A stretch of DNA of 53,611 nucleotides from a virus (IMGVR_UViG_3300036861_000061:1-53611), one strand, 5' to 3'. Shown: positions 1 to 6,666, counted from the first letter of the stretch. Notes: a model not told the origin generated them from the letters alone. Program-made: numbers and translations.

Positions 1-127
1 GTTTGATAGATACGGCTAGCGTTCTCGGAAGATTACCTGTCCGCCCGTCATGTAATGGACGATACAACGGACAATGCACGATAGAAGCCAGAGGGTATGA
101 GATGAGAACGCTAGCTATATGTGTCAT
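1..127. repeat. Terminal direct repeat, assembly overlap of a circular genome
   Basis: The first 127 bases are identical to the last 127 bases (53485-53611). A length of 127 equals a common maximum assembly k-mer, so the simplest reading is that the contig is circular and this segment is counted twice. A packaged direct terminal repeat is possible but less likely, because the copies lie inside one hairpin leader that only folds fully when the ends are joined (53471 to 143). Confidence 0.9.
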
Positions 128-143
128 CCATCTAACCGGGTTA
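1..143 (+). ncRNA. Repeated long-hairpin leader RNA, copy 2 (spans the genome join)
   Basis: The conserved 5' part GTTTGATAGATACGG and 3' part TGTGTCATCCATCTAA flank a perfect 12-bp stem (15-26 with 104-115, GCTAGCGTTCTC with its complement). The same frame occurs at 53183-53259 with a different but still self-complementary stem, so pairing is conserved while sequence changes. When the circle is closed, TAACCCGGT (53471-53479) pairs perfectly with ACCGGGTTA (135-143) and closes the structure. It precedes the small gene at 169. The role is unknown; a cis-acting leader (riboswitch, antiterminator or RNase site) is inferred. Confidence 0.65.
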
Positions 144-168
144 GTGCAATCAACCGTAAGGAATAGTA

Positions 169-327
169 ATGTATCAAATCATCGCTCACAAAGCACATGG
201 CATCATCGAGGTAGCAGAAGCACATATCCCTGCTAGGGATTTGGCAGCCGCACTTCTGTATGTCAGGGACCTGAATGAGTTCCTTACTCCTGTCGTCTAC
301 ACCGTGGAGAGAGAGGAAGCGTCATGA
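169..327 (+). CDS. Hypothetical protein, 52 aa
   Basis: The ATG at 169 follows a weak purine-rich site (GTAAGGAATAGTA) and gives a 52-residue protein (MYQIIAHKAHGII...) with a soluble, mixed alpha/beta composition. It is the first gene downstream of the hairpin leader at the genome join. Its stop overlaps the start of the next gene at 324, which supports expression as a unit. I do not recognise a family. Confidence 0.6.
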   Translation: MYQIIAHKAHGIIEVAEAHIPARDLAAALLYVRDLNEFLTPVVYTVEREEAS

Positions 328-407
328 TGACTGGTACCGAGACAATCATCCTTGGATGGTTGCTTCTCATCTATGCCAGTGTCAAAATCAAATGGGGTGA
401 GAAGTGA
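324..407 (+). CDS. Small single-span membrane protein, 27 aa
   Basis: This is a 27-residue ORF with an ATG overlapping the previous stop. Residues 7-20 (TIILGWLLLIYASV) form one hydrophobic helix followed by a short basic tail (KIKWGEK). It ends in a GTGA overlap with the next gene at 404. The tight head-to-tail coupling on both sides is the main evidence that it is real. No function can be assigned. Confidence 0.5.
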   Translation: MMTGTETIILGWLLLIYASVKIKWGEK

Positions 408-643
408 TAAACGTCGATCGTACGAATGGGGTTCGGTTGGTTACAGACCCTATCGCCAATATCTCACGGAAAGTTGTCGATCTCAAGCCACGCGACACCC
501 TACTAGACGGTAGGGTGGTAGATCACATTCAACTAGTCACGCCAGCGGTTGTACGAGTGATCTTTAGACCATCTCTTATCACAAACGAACGTCTGTCCGC
601 ACTCTTTACCATTGGAGAACGGGTAGTACTACAACACCCATAA
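404..643 (+). CDS. Hypothetical protein, 79 aa, GTG start
   Basis: It starts at a GTG that overlaps the preceding stop and encodes 79 residues rich in valine, arginine and leucine. The pattern suggests short beta strands (RKVVDLKPRDTLLDGRVV, TPAVVRVIF), like a small barrel of the type seen in phage accessory proteins. No family is recognised. A degenerate tRNA-like RNA begins 5 nt after its stop. Confidence 0.6.
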   Translation: MINVDRTNGVRLVTDPIANISRKVVDLKPRDTLLDGRVVDHIQLVTPAVVRVIFRPSLITNERLSALFTIGERVVLQHP

Positions 644-648
644 AGCTT

Positions 649-714
649 GCACTCGGAAGACTGACAAGAGGGTCAGAGGCTATAAAAAAAGGGTTCGAAT
701 CCCCGCCGAGTGCA
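649..714 (+). ncRNA. Degenerate, D-armless tRNA-like RNA
   Basis: A perfect 7-bp acceptor-type stem (GCACTCG 649-655 with CGAGTGC 707-713) encloses a hairpin (CTGAC 661-665 with GTCAG 672-676) and a T-loop motif GGGTTCGAATCCC with only three clean pairs. At 66 nt it lacks a normal D arm and a readable anticodon, so it is unlikely to be a working elongator tRNA. It could be a decayed tRNA or a tRNA mimic, which fits the tRNA-like RNAs of the Ro60 locus. Confidence 0.55.
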
Positions 715-720
715 TTTACA

Positions 721-789
721 AGGTCTAGGACTAGATAAAAGCTAGTATGGTAAAGAACGCTTGAAAGAGTCCTGCCCCGCTAGCTACCT
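721..789 (+). ncRNA. Pseudoknotted leader RNA, copy 1
   Basis: It contains the motif CTAGGACTAGRTAAAAGC that recurs at 1829. AGGACT (727-732) can pair with AGTCCT (768-773), while AGCTAG (740-745) pairs with CTAGCT (780-785). These helices interleave, giving an H-type pseudoknot closed by AGGT/ACCT (721-724, 786-789). Copy 2 keeps the same topology with different stem sequences. It lies 31 nt upstream of the ATG at 820 and is probably a cis-regulatory leader. No known riboswitch or ribozyme class was recognised. Confidence 0.6.
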
Positions 790-819
790 GATATGTACAA
801 CCAAAAGGAGTGATCGTAC

Positions 820-1158
820 ATGGTTACGTACGAAGACGTAGTAAGTGCATGGGACATTCTCCAAGACGCCAACGTTGGCCGTGGAGTTTCCATGCACGAA
901 TTCGCAATTGCGAATGACATCGAGCGCAAGTGCGACCAAAGCAATATAGACTCCTGTCAAGATCCTCTTTCGGCAATGGCTGACATCCTGGTCGGCATGG
1001 GATTTCTAAATCCCATGGCACCGTCAATGGTGAATGAAGCTGTAGGAATGGCTACCTCGGTTGCATTTATGGTTGGCATTCTTGCCGCACGGCAAGAACG
1101 TGAACGCTCTGTAGACATGTCCTCATTTGAAGATATGATGAAGGGAGGTGAAAACTAA
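820..1158 (+). CDS. Hypothetical protein, 112 aa
   Basis: The ATG is preceded by AAAAGGAG nine bases upstream. The 112-residue product is acidic and mostly helical (MVTYEDVVSAWDILQ...). A hydrophobic stretch around residues 73-94 (VGMATSVAFMVGILAA) may be an amphipathic helix or weak membrane segment. It follows the pseudoknotted leader at 721 and overlaps the next start by one base (TAATG). No family is recognised. Confidence 0.75.
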   Translation: MVTYEDVVSAWDILQDANVGRGVSMHEFAIANDIERKCDQSNIDSCQDPLSAMADILVGMGFLNPMAPSMVNEAVGMATSVAFMVGILAARQERERSVDMSSFEDMMKGGEN

Positions 1159-1472
1159 TGGCACGTACTCTCGACACACTGCCCACCCGAAAGGGCGGAC
1201 ATCGTACAGCTAAGTACCCATACGCGGAATGGTTCGATGGTACAGTGCGAGTCATCCTCAAGGATGAGGATTACTCGGCTAAAACCCTCTCAATGAAATC
1301 TAGCCTAGCGGGTGAGGCTTCAAATCGAGGCTTCGCATTGAACACTCGCTCACTCGACTCGCTCGATCCAGCATCCGGCAAGTCTATCCGTCAACTACTC
1401 AAGCTGAACACTAAGGCGGAGGGGTTCGCTTTCCAAGCAATTCCCAAACCTGCAAAGAATGGTTCTGAGTAG
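1158..1472 (+). CDS. Small actinophage-type protein (YPYxxWxxG ... DYxAKT ... RG)
   Basis: This is a 104-residue protein with the pattern YPYAEWFDG, then DYSAKT, then AxxRG. The same order occurs in the 107-residue product at 16961-17284 on the other arm, so the two are paralogues. Similar small proteins with a YPWDEWLDG-type motif are common in actinophages from memory, with no known function; a compact nucleic-acid-binding fold is only a guess. It begins by TAATG overlap with the previous gene and is followed by a strong hairpin at 1477. Confidence 0.75.
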   Translation: MARTLDTLPTRKGGHRTAKYPYAEWFDGTVRVILKDEDYSAKTLSMKSSLAGEASNRGFALNTRSLDSLDPASGKSIRQLLKLNTKAEGFAFQAIPKPAKNGSE

Positions 1473-1476
1473 GTGT

Positions 1477-1510
1477 AGGCACGAAGGCTAGGCTCTGGTC
1501 TAGCCTTTGT
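1477..1510 (+). terminator. Strong hairpin between early genes
   Basis: GCACGAAGGCTAG and CTAGCCTTTGTGC form a 13-bp stem with a single G-U pair and an 8-base loop (GCTCTGGT). No T-run follows, so it may be an attenuator, an RNase III-type processing site or a 3'-end stabiliser rather than a classical terminator. It lies between the stop at 1472 and the ATG at 1536. Confidence 0.55.
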
Positions 1511-1535
1511 GCGTGCAACTAAAAGAGAGGTTCAA

Positions 1536-1814
1536 ATGACCATCGCAGATATCATCCGCAATAGTAAAGGTCGCACCCATGGGTGGGAAGTAGAGAATGA
1601 GGGAGATGGTCTAGTCGCCCTAGTTCATCATGGTACAGCCTTGCTCGTTTGGGAACCCGCTAACCTAACCAATGGCTACCTTTGGATAAACATAGGTCGG
1701 GGAAGTGTAAGTGACCAGAACGGACTCAACACTGCTTTCAAGGTGCTAGGACTGCCCTACCGCATGGACCGCGACCAAAGAGGCGGCGGACCTAGAATCA
1801 CTACTCTTGCGTAG
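1536..1814 (+). CDS. Hypothetical protein, 92 aa
   Basis: The ATG at 1536 follows AGAGAGG and was chosen over an upstream GTG at 1509 that lacks a site. The product (MTIADIIRNSK...) carries HHGTALLVWEP and ends with YRMDRDQRGGGPRI. This resembles small phage proteins with a histidine-plus-threonine strand and a basic glycine-rich tail. No function is known. It is followed directly by the second pseudoknotted leader. Confidence 0.7.
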   Translation: MTIADIIRNSKGRTHGWEVENEGDGLVALVHHGTALLVWEPANLTNGYLWINIGRGSVSDQNGLNTAFKVLGLPYRMDRDQRGGGPRITTLA

Positions 1815-1815
1815 T

Positions 1816-1912
1816 GCAGACACCCGGTCTAGGACTAGGTAAAAGCAGTGGTTTCCCATTGGGGATTACGAGGTATAGAGTTCAGCTAGCCTCACTGCTG
1901 CCGGGTGCCTGC
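1816..1912 (+). ncRNA. Pseudoknotted leader RNA, copy 2
   Basis: It shares CTAGGACTAGGTAAAAGC with copy 1. The outer stem GCAGACACCCGG (1816-1827) pairs with CCGGGTGCCTGC (1901-1912) with one mismatch. GGACT (1832-1836) can pair with AGTTC (1879-1883), and AGCAGTG (1844-1850) pairs perfectly with CACTGCT (1893-1899), interleaved as in copy 1. The stem sequences differ between copies, which is compensatory change. The next gene starts at 1944, so a cis-acting leader role is likely. Confidence 0.6.
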
Positions 1913-1943
1913 AATCCCGCAGGAACGAAATAGGAGGGTCATT

Positions 1944-2096
1944 ATGACCTATCAGGTGGTCCAGATCAGCGACGGGCAGGTCATGGAAGATGACGTGCAG
2001 GAGTCGCAGGTCCAGGAGTATGAGGACGCCATCCTGAACTTCAACATCCTCTTTGCCCGTCCCGACACTCGGGTCGAGCTTCGCCCGGCCGCATAA
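1944..2096 (+). CDS. Hypothetical acidic protein, 50 aa
   Basis: The ATG at 1944 is preceded by a consensus AGGAGG. The upstream in-frame ATG at 1908 lies inside the RNA leader and is not used in this call. The 50-residue product has a beta-hairpin-like start (MTYQVVQISDGQVME) and a helical acidic centre. Its base composition is GC-richer than its neighbours. No family is recognised. Confidence 0.65.
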   Translation: MTYQVVQISDGQVMEDDVQESQVQEYEDAILNFNILFARPDTRVELRPAA

Positions 2097-2178
2097 GGGA
2101 CAAGTGCGAGGGAGGGTTTCGACCTTCCCTCGCGCAACCCTTTATGGGTTAATGTCAATATTCTACCGAAAGGAAATT

Positions 2179-2541
2179 ATGCCAGTAGCAACTATGCTAG
2201 CCATTGCCGCTAGTTTCTGGAGTAGCCATAATTTCATGGCCGCTCAACCAGTTACATGGTCTTGGTTCAACGAACCTCAATCACGTATCTATCCATATCA
2301 ATACTCAACCTACGGCTATACTTTCCTAAACTCATACCACATCAACCTAAATCGCTGGTTCTGGGATCGAGCCTCCAATCGCGACCGATGTGCCGTAGTA
2401 ATCCATGAGTTCGGTCATGCCGCCTTCGGCTTCCAACACACAGAAGCCGGCATCATGGCCCCAGACGCCACAGTCTCGACTCACAACAGTACCCCAGGCG
2501 CCTGTCTTCTGTCACGACAAGCCTGGCGCTACCTTAGGTAG
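2179..2541 (+). CDS. Small zinc metalloprotease-like protein (HEFGH)
   Basis: This is a 120-residue protein starting at an ATG after AAAGGAAATT. A zinc-protease signature HEFGHAAFGFQH lies at residues 76-87, followed by GIMAP with Met93, like the Met-turn of matrixin/metzincin proteases. The third histidine is one residue further away than in canonical HExxHxxGxxH. The N terminus is hydrophobic and could be a signal peptide, and Cys71/Cys109 could form a disulfide. Such a protein could cleave a host or competing-phage surface protein, or be structural. The family call is firm on motif, but the function is inferred. Confidence 0.65.
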   Translation: MPVATMLAIAASFWSSHNFMAAQPVTWSWFNEPQSRIYPYQYSTYGYTFLNSYHINLNRWFWDRASNRDRCAVVIHEFGHAAFGFQHTEAGIMAPDATVSTHNSTPGACLLSRQAWRYLR

Positions 2542-2673
2542 TGAGTGTAAGAAAACGAAATGCATACGGGCTACTATTTTTTTGTTCTCATATACGAACA
2601 TACGTTCCTCTTGAAAAACGCTATCAGACCTGCTAGATTTTATCTAGCGCCTAACCTGCCATAGGAGGCTCTC

Positions 2674-2811
2674 ATGACCACACAAACATGGACAAAGGGA
2701 TTTCATGTAGGACCCATGAAATTCAGAGTCACACTTATGAAGCATACCTACGCCCCTAAAGATAAACGCTGGGTGCTTCAGACTTCAACCTTCTTCGACT
2801 TTAGAATTTAG
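2674..2811 (+). CDS. Hypothetical protein, 45 aa
   Basis: The ATG at 2674 is preceded by AGGAGG with five-base spacing. It encodes MTTQTWTKGFHVGPM... and ends ...STFFDFRI. The product is basic and rich in aromatic residues, and may form a small beta fold. It sits between the metalloprotease and the tRNA-Leu gene; the 132 bases before it hold a T-rich tract at 2577-2585 that may end the upstream message. No family is recognised. Confidence 0.6.
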   Translation: MTTQTWTKGFHVGPMKFRVTLMKHTYAPKDKRWVLQTSTFFDFRI

Positions 2812-2819
2812 ATAGTCTA

Positions 2820-2900
2820 GCCCCTGTGGTGGAAATGGCAGACACGCCGGATTTAAGTCCCGGTCCTTTTAGGGTGTAGGTTCGAGTCCTACCAGGGGTA
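2820..2900 (+). tRNA. tRNA-Leu (anticodon TAA)
   Basis: The acceptor GCCCCTG pairs with CAGGGGT. The D region is TGGTGGAAATGGCAGACA and the anticodon loop is TTTAAGT with anticodon TAA. A long class II variable arm follows, with T arm GTAGGTTCGAGTCCTAC. CCA is not encoded. It decodes UUA, an A-ending codon, like the four tRNAs at 32.5 kb. Confidence 0.92.
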
Positions 2901-2948
2901 TTATGGAATCTCAGATAATGAGCTCATCAACTACATCGAAAGGTACTA

Positions 2949-3200
2949 ATGGCTAAGACAGCAGACCAAATACTACAAAATGCAGAAGACTACATGAAAG
3001 AGTTGCAGTTACGTAGTCTTAGTATGAATCAGAAGTTGACCGATCTATACCTTGAACAGACCAAGGTAGACAAGTTGCTCAAGGCACTCAAGGGTCCAAA
3101 GGACGACAGCAGTACCCCTAGGAAGCAACGCAAAAGTCAGGTTGGGGATCTGTCCCAGCCTCGCCGCCGGCCACGTCAGAAACGCACTAATAAAATCTGA
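2949..3200 (+). CDS. Coiled-coil protein with basic tail, 83 aa
   Basis: The ATG follows GAAAGG. Residues 1-48 are charged and helical with heptad-like leucines (IL..A..YM.EL.LRSL..NQKL..LY). The tail from residue 58 is strongly basic (PRKQRKSQ... RRRPRQKRTNK). A short coiled coil plus a basic tail suggests oligomerisation and nucleic-acid contact, but no function is known. It starts a run of closely spaced genes reaching 5759. Confidence 0.7.
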   Translation: MAKTADQILQNAEDYMKELQLRSLSMNQKLTDLYLEQTKVDKLLKALKGPKDDSSTPRKQRKSQVGDLSQPRRRPRQKRTNKI

Positions 3201-3212
3201 TAAGGAGCTATC

Positions 3213-3497
3213 ATGAGTAAGTCTAGAACTGGTAGGACTCTAATCAAGCGAGTCCTGAAATACTTCAAAGAAGATCCAAAGAATCATTGGATTCAGGGGC
3301 AATCCTGGAATGGTAGAGGCGGATACTGTGTCTCAGCAGCACTCAGTATATTTGGAACAAATAAAGCTAATGATGAGGCAAGAAAAGCCCTCCGTGCCAG
3401 TGGTGCAGTTAAATTGGTAGTTATTAATGATATACAAGGATTTAATGCTGTAATTGATATTCTTGAAAAAGGACTGAAGGAACTTGAGAGAACTTGA
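3213..3497 (+). CDS. DUF6197-like hypothetical protein
   Basis: This 94-residue protein has SD AGGAG eight bases upstream of its ATG. The arrangement W-x-QG...GGYCVSAALSIFG...VINDIQGFNAVIDILEKGLKE matches the pattern of DUF6197, a small family spread through actinobacteria and their phages (a Cys-containing N-terminal segment, then a short WND/IND helix start). Function is unknown. It overlaps the next gene. Confidence 0.65.
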   Translation: MSKSRTGRTLIKRVLKYFKEDPKNHWIQGQSWNGRGGYCVSAALSIFGTNKANDEARKALRASGAVKLVVINDIQGFNAVIDILEKGLKELERT

Positions 3498-3705
3498 GCA
3501 ACTACCCGAACAAGTTCGTAAAACTTTTGAACGGAACTTATCCATCGGGGATAAGTTCAGACATAAGTATTCTCAACGTACCTGGCAAATACACCAAATT
3601 CATCGTAAGGATGCTATAGTCGAATTAAAGGGACCAGGTGTAGAGAAAAAAATCAGTGTAAGTTTTAATGATCTAAAACGTAGCTGGGAGAAACTAGATG
3701 ACTAG
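3484..3705 (+). CDS. Hypothetical protein, 73 aa, TTG start
   Basis: The only early in-frame start is a TTG at 3484, overlapping the previous gene by 14 bases and lying just after GAAGGAA. The product (LRELEQLPEQVRKTFER...) combines a helix with strands such as DKFRHKYSQRTWQIHQI and DAIVELKGPGVEKKISVSF, resembling a small SH3/KOW-like barrel. The next gene begins inside its stop (ATGACTAG). Confidence 0.6.
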   Translation: MRELEQLPEQVRKTFERNLSIGDKFRHKYSQRTWQIHQIHRKDAIVELKGPGVEKKISVSFNDLKRSWEKLDD

Positions 3706-3976
3706 TGTACCAGGAGTAGATGAGTTTGGCTCTTTCCGACTCACAAGTGGTATCTGTGGATGGTGTAACCAGACCGGTATTGTAGTTAGATATGGTCCAC
3801 ACGGATTCGGTCTACCCCTTGATATTGATATCAAAGCCACTATCGGACAAGGCCATACTCACCATAAGAGAGTTTATCCAATCCTTCTAGGAGTTACTTG
3901 TGGTGATTACGCTAAATTTCACCGTCAAGTAGCTCACATCTCTGATCATCTCTTACGGAATAGGGTAACAGCATGA
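3698..3976 (+). CDS. Hypothetical protein, 92 aa
   Basis: The ATG overlaps the end of the previous gene by eight bases. The product has GICGWCNQTG near residue 18 (one CxxC), later CGDYAKFHRQVAHISDH, and several histidines, so a metal site is possible. No family is recognised. It overlaps the start of a 30-residue membrane protein at 3973. Confidence 0.65.
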   Translation: MTSVPGVDEFGSFRLTSGICGWCNQTGIVVRYGPHGFGLPLDIDIKATIGQGHTHHKRVYPILLGVTCGDYAKFHRQVAHISDHLLRNRVTA

Positions 3977-4065
3977 TAAAACTAGGACCAGGATTTAAAT
4001 TTCTAATTGGAATTTGGATAGTTTTAAGTCTTGAACTAATCATCTACATAGGAGAAAGACTCTAA
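3973..4065 (+). CDS. Small single-span membrane protein, 30 aa
   Basis: This is a 30-codon ORF (MIKLGPGFKF...) with a hydrophobic helix FLIGIWIVLSLELIIYI. It overlaps the previous stop by four bases and the next ATG by one (TAATG). It also carries the ribosome-binding site (AGGAGA) for the downstream gene. The coupling supports it as real; the function is unknown. Confidence 0.55.
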   Translation: MIKLGPGFKFLIGIWIVLSLELIIYIGERL

Positions 4066-4481
4066 TGGAACTTATTGATAAGCTTGTTCTTCAAACAGAA
4101 CAAGAGATTGGCGAATACAAACGCCAGCGTGAGCATCTTCAATCCAACGTTCAAGACACGTTGGATAAGATTAAGAGTTACGAGATTAAGGAAAAGGAGG
4201 CTCGTAAACTCCTCAAAGTTCTACGAGCTAAGCAGCCTAAACGTTCTACCCCTTTAAAGGATTCTTCTAGGAACGAAATTGATTACGATGGCGCTCTTGA
4301 ACTTCTAAGCGAACAAGAGACTTTTAAGCAATCAGAACTTGAATCCCTCATAGGAGCAGATTCAAAAACTGTCAATAATAAACTACGCTGGTTAAGAAAT
4401 AAAAACAAGGTGATACTCGTACAAACCGGCAAAATGGGACACAAAGACTCAGCTATCTATAAAGTAGTAAGAAATGACTAG
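4065..4481 (+). CDS. Coiled-coil plus winged-helix-like protein, 138 aa
   Basis: Residues 1-60 form a charged coiled coil (LVLQTEQEIGEYKRQREHLQ...). Residues 75-138 resemble a winged helix: YDGALELLSEQETFKQSELESLIG, then SKTVNNKLRWLRNKNKVILVQTG as recognition helix and wing. It could be a DNA-binding regulator acting as an oligomer. It is translationally coupled to the small membrane protein and sits just upstream of the DUF932 gene. Confidence 0.7.
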   Translation: MELIDKLVLQTEQEIGEYKRQREHLQSNVQDTLDKIKSYEIKEKEARKLLKVLRAKQPKRSTPLKDSSRNEIDYDGALELLSEQETFKQSELESLIGADSKTVNNKLRWLRNKNKVILVQTGKMGHKDSAIYKVVRND

Positions 4482-4506
4482 TCCTGAGATATGGAGGAAA
4501 TAAAAA

Positions 4507-5439
4507 ATGCCAGCCAACATTGATAGTATGTTTAGTGTCAGAGAAGTTCCTTGGCATGAACAGGGAGTAATCCTAGACGAACCACCCGTAAGTGTCATAG
4601 ATGCACTTCACAAGAGTGGGCTAGATTGGTTAGTTGAAACAAGACCAATCTATATTGAAGATCTAATGGGCATTCATGTTGAAGTTGAACAGTTCAAGGC
4701 TGTTACTAGGATGGATACCCTCACGCCCCTGGGGATCGTAGGAAACCGATACACCCCTGTTCAGAATGTTGATGCCTTCAAATTCCTCGACAACCTCATC
4801 GGCACAGATCTACTATTCGAGACTGCGGGTTCCCTCGGCATTGGACAACGCGTTTGGGTACTCACAAAGGTTCCCGAATTTATTACCATTGGTGGGGATG
4901 ATATTGGGCAGTACGTCCTATTCGCAAACTCCCACGATGGCAAGAGTGCGGTCACAGTCATGGTTACACCTGTGCGGGTGGTATGTCAGAACACACTCTC
5001 TCTAGCACTTAGCAAGCAGACTAAAAATCGCTTCAATATGAGGCACACTCCAAACGTGCATCTTCAGATTGAAGCCGCACGCGATGCACTAGATATGTCC
5101 ATCAACTATAACCAACAATTCAAAGTTATTGGTGATGGACTGGCCAACAGTAGGCTAACCAAAAACAAGCTAGGAAAGATCATTGATGAACTGTGGCCCG
5201 CTGAAAGTGATCGCGCAATTGCTAACCGTGATCAAGCTAGAGATATCATCTATGACCTACATACCTCAGGAGCAACTGTTGGCAATTCCCCTGGAACCAA
5301 GTGGTCTGGACTCAATGCCATTTGTGAATACCTGGACTGGTATCGACCTACACGTGGCGATTCCGATCGTTTCGCTAGAATCAACTTCGAGCCTACTAAT
5401 CCAAAGCAAAAGGCATATGAACTAATAGTGAATAGCTAA
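4507..5439 (+). CDS. DUF932 / TIGR03299 phage-plasmid protein
   Basis: This 310-residue protein has SD GGAGG. It shows the family pattern: an N-terminal FSVREVPWHEQGV, then GNRYTPVQNVDAFKFLDNLIG, then VLFANSHDGKSAVTVMVTPVRVVCQNTLSLAL. The length is typical of the family. DUF932 proteins occur in many phages and plasmids, often near replication or early genes; their biochemical role is unknown to me. Its stop overlaps the next ATG. Confidence 0.85.
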   Translation: MPANIDSMFSVREVPWHEQGVILDEPPVSVIDALHKSGLDWLVETRPIYIEDLMGIHVEVEQFKAVTRMDTLTPLGIVGNRYTPVQNVDAFKFLDNLIGTDLLFETAGSLGIGQRVWVLTKVPEFITIGGDDIGQYVLFANSHDGKSAVTVMVTPVRVVCQNTLSLALSKQTKNRFNMRHTPNVHLQIEAARDALDMSINYNQQFKVIGDGLANSRLTKNKLGKIIDELWPAESDRAIANRDQARDIIYDLHTSGATVGNSPGTKWSGLNAICEYLDWYRPTRGDSDRFARINFEPTNPKQKAYELIVNS

Positions 5440-5759
5440 TGATCTGGATATCCCTCAGCATTGTGGTGTTACTCATATACTCAGGAATAACAGCAATAAT
5501 TGCTAAGCGTGAAGACAATCATCCAGATCTTGAAGATTATTCCTTCGCTGCCCCTGCGGCCCTCTTTGCAATGATGTTCCTACCATTTACCATCGCCATT
5601 TTCATAGCATGGGGAATGGGAGAAGGATGGAGTAAGGCTATCCTAGCTAGAGAAAAGAAAATTCGTAAACTAGAACAAGAGAAATATAAGGCAAACTACA
5701 GGGCAGTAGAACTAGCTAATAGAATTAAGCAACTGGAACAAGAACTAGATATTCATTAG
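5439..5759 (+). CDS. Membrane protein with two helices and a C-terminal coiled coil
   Basis: This 106-residue protein starts by TAATG overlap. Segments at about 2-20 (IWISLSIVVLLIYSGITAI) and 38-60 (APAALFAMMFLPFTIAIFIAWGMG) are membrane-spanning. Residues 66-105 form a lysine/glutamate-rich coiled coil. The shape fits a membrane anchor or holin/spanin-like component, but no family is recognised. It is the last gene of the rightward arm. Confidence 0.7.
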   Translation: MIWISLSIVVLLIYSGITAIIAKREDNHPDLEDYSFAAPAALFAMMFLPFTIAIFIAWGMGEGWSKAILAREKKIRKLEQEKYKANYRAVELANRIKQLEQELDIH

Positions 5760-5767
5760 CAAAAGAA

Positions 5768-5793
5768 AAGGCCCATCATTTCTGGTGGGCCTT
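5768..5793. terminator. Bidirectional terminator between convergent arms
   Basis: AAGGCCCATCA and TGGTGGGCCTT form an 11-bp stem with one G-T pair around TTTC. It is followed by TCTCTTT on the + strand and, read from the other strand, by CCTTTTCTTTT. It lies exactly between the converging rightward and leftward gene sets. Confidence 0.8.
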
Positions 5794-5866
5794 CTCTTTG
5801 CGGTGGAACGCGCTCTTTTGCGAAGGATACTTAAATCTACTCTAAGCGGGACCCTTTGTCAAGGAT

Positions 5867-6484
5867 CTAATCCACAGAATGCGTCAACCGATCGGGAAGG
5901 TAAGCACTTAGGGGAAGACTTAGACGTGTGCAAATCATATCAGCGGTAGATAGTCTAATTGCCTTCTGCTCGCCGCCTAGAATTCTTTTAAGATGAGAAG
6001 GGTCTAATAATTCACCAGCACCATTACGTAACAATGATAAAAAGGGATCAACTGGTACAAAGACATCTTCTTCTTCAGGAAGAGGATAAAAAGTGTAATG
6101 ACGATTTGGTGGCTTACCCTTACGTTCTTGTGCTAACGCATAAAACATACGCTTCTCTTGCAGATACAAAGCATGTAATTTAGGATCAGCCATAGCTTTT
6201 TTATACTTCTTATAAGCATATTTTGCTTGGCTTTCCCGTCTACGCTCTAACCAACCAGGATCATCTCTACGCCGTCGCTGATATTCAACATTCCATTGAT
6301 TACGACACACCTTACACCAGGCATCAAAATATCTTACCTTAGTTATGTGGTGTGGCTTAGTATAGAAAAAATCAGTCGTTGCCGGATATCGTTTCCCACA
6401 GGCCCCTTTGCAAAGTTTAGTTCCATCCTCGGCAACGGATCGCGAAGTGTATGTAACTCTTTTAGCTTTCCGCATCTTACGCAT
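5867..6484 (-). CDS. Zinc-finger protein with C-terminal HTH-like region
   Basis: About 205 residues, starting at the ATG at 6484; an in-frame TTG at 6493 is the alternative. The N terminus has a C4 zinc motif (LCKGACGKRYP ... FDAWCKVCRNQW) of the kind seen before HNH/endonuclease VII-like or DNA-binding regions in actinophages. The centre is lysine/arginine-rich and helical. The C terminus (LDPSHLKRILGGEQKAIRLSTADMICTRL) resembles a lambda-repressor-like HTH pattern. A DNA-binding role is inferred. It is the last gene of the leftward arm. Confidence 0.65.
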   Translation of the reverse strand: MRKMRKAKRVTYTSRSVAEDGTKLCKGACGKRYPATTDFFYTKPHHITKVRYFDAWCKVCRNQWNVEYQRRRRDDPGWLERRRESQAKYAYKKYKKAMADPKLHALYLQEKRMFYALAQERKGKPPNRHYTFYPLPEEEDVFVPVDPFLSLLRNGAGELLDPSHLKRILGGEQKAIRLSTADMICTRLSLPLSAYLPDRLTHSVD

Positions 6485-6567
6485 CCACTCCAATCCAAAC
6501 GAGCATATGGAAAGAATTGATCACAAACATACATTAAGAAACTTTCTTGACATCTTCGTCATCTTCC

Positions 6568-6666
6568 TCAGTCGGGCAGCCGTGAAATCTTCGCATCAAT
6601 ACGTTCTAGCAATCTTCGAATGGCTCGTAGCTCATTCATGAGGTTCATTATCTCGGCTGCTGTCAT
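6568..6666 (-). CDS. Short helical protein, 32 aa
   Basis: An ATG after GGGAGA gives MTAAEIMNLMNELRAIRRLL..., a 32-residue amphipathic helix with leucine heptads. It lies in the gap between 6484 and 6695. Small size limits confidence; the good ribosome-binding site and helical pattern support it. Confidence 0.5.
   Translation of the reverse strand: MTAAEIMNLMNELRAIRRLLERIDAKISRLPD

Noticed and set aside
1-127. Genuine packaged direct terminal repeat
   Set aside because: The repeat is exactly 127 bases, a standard k-mer size, and the RNA leader it belongs to folds only across the joined ends.
2405-2614. 69-codon ORF overlapping the metalloprotease
   Set aside because: It lies in another frame within a gene with a clear zinc motif and lacks its own start signals.
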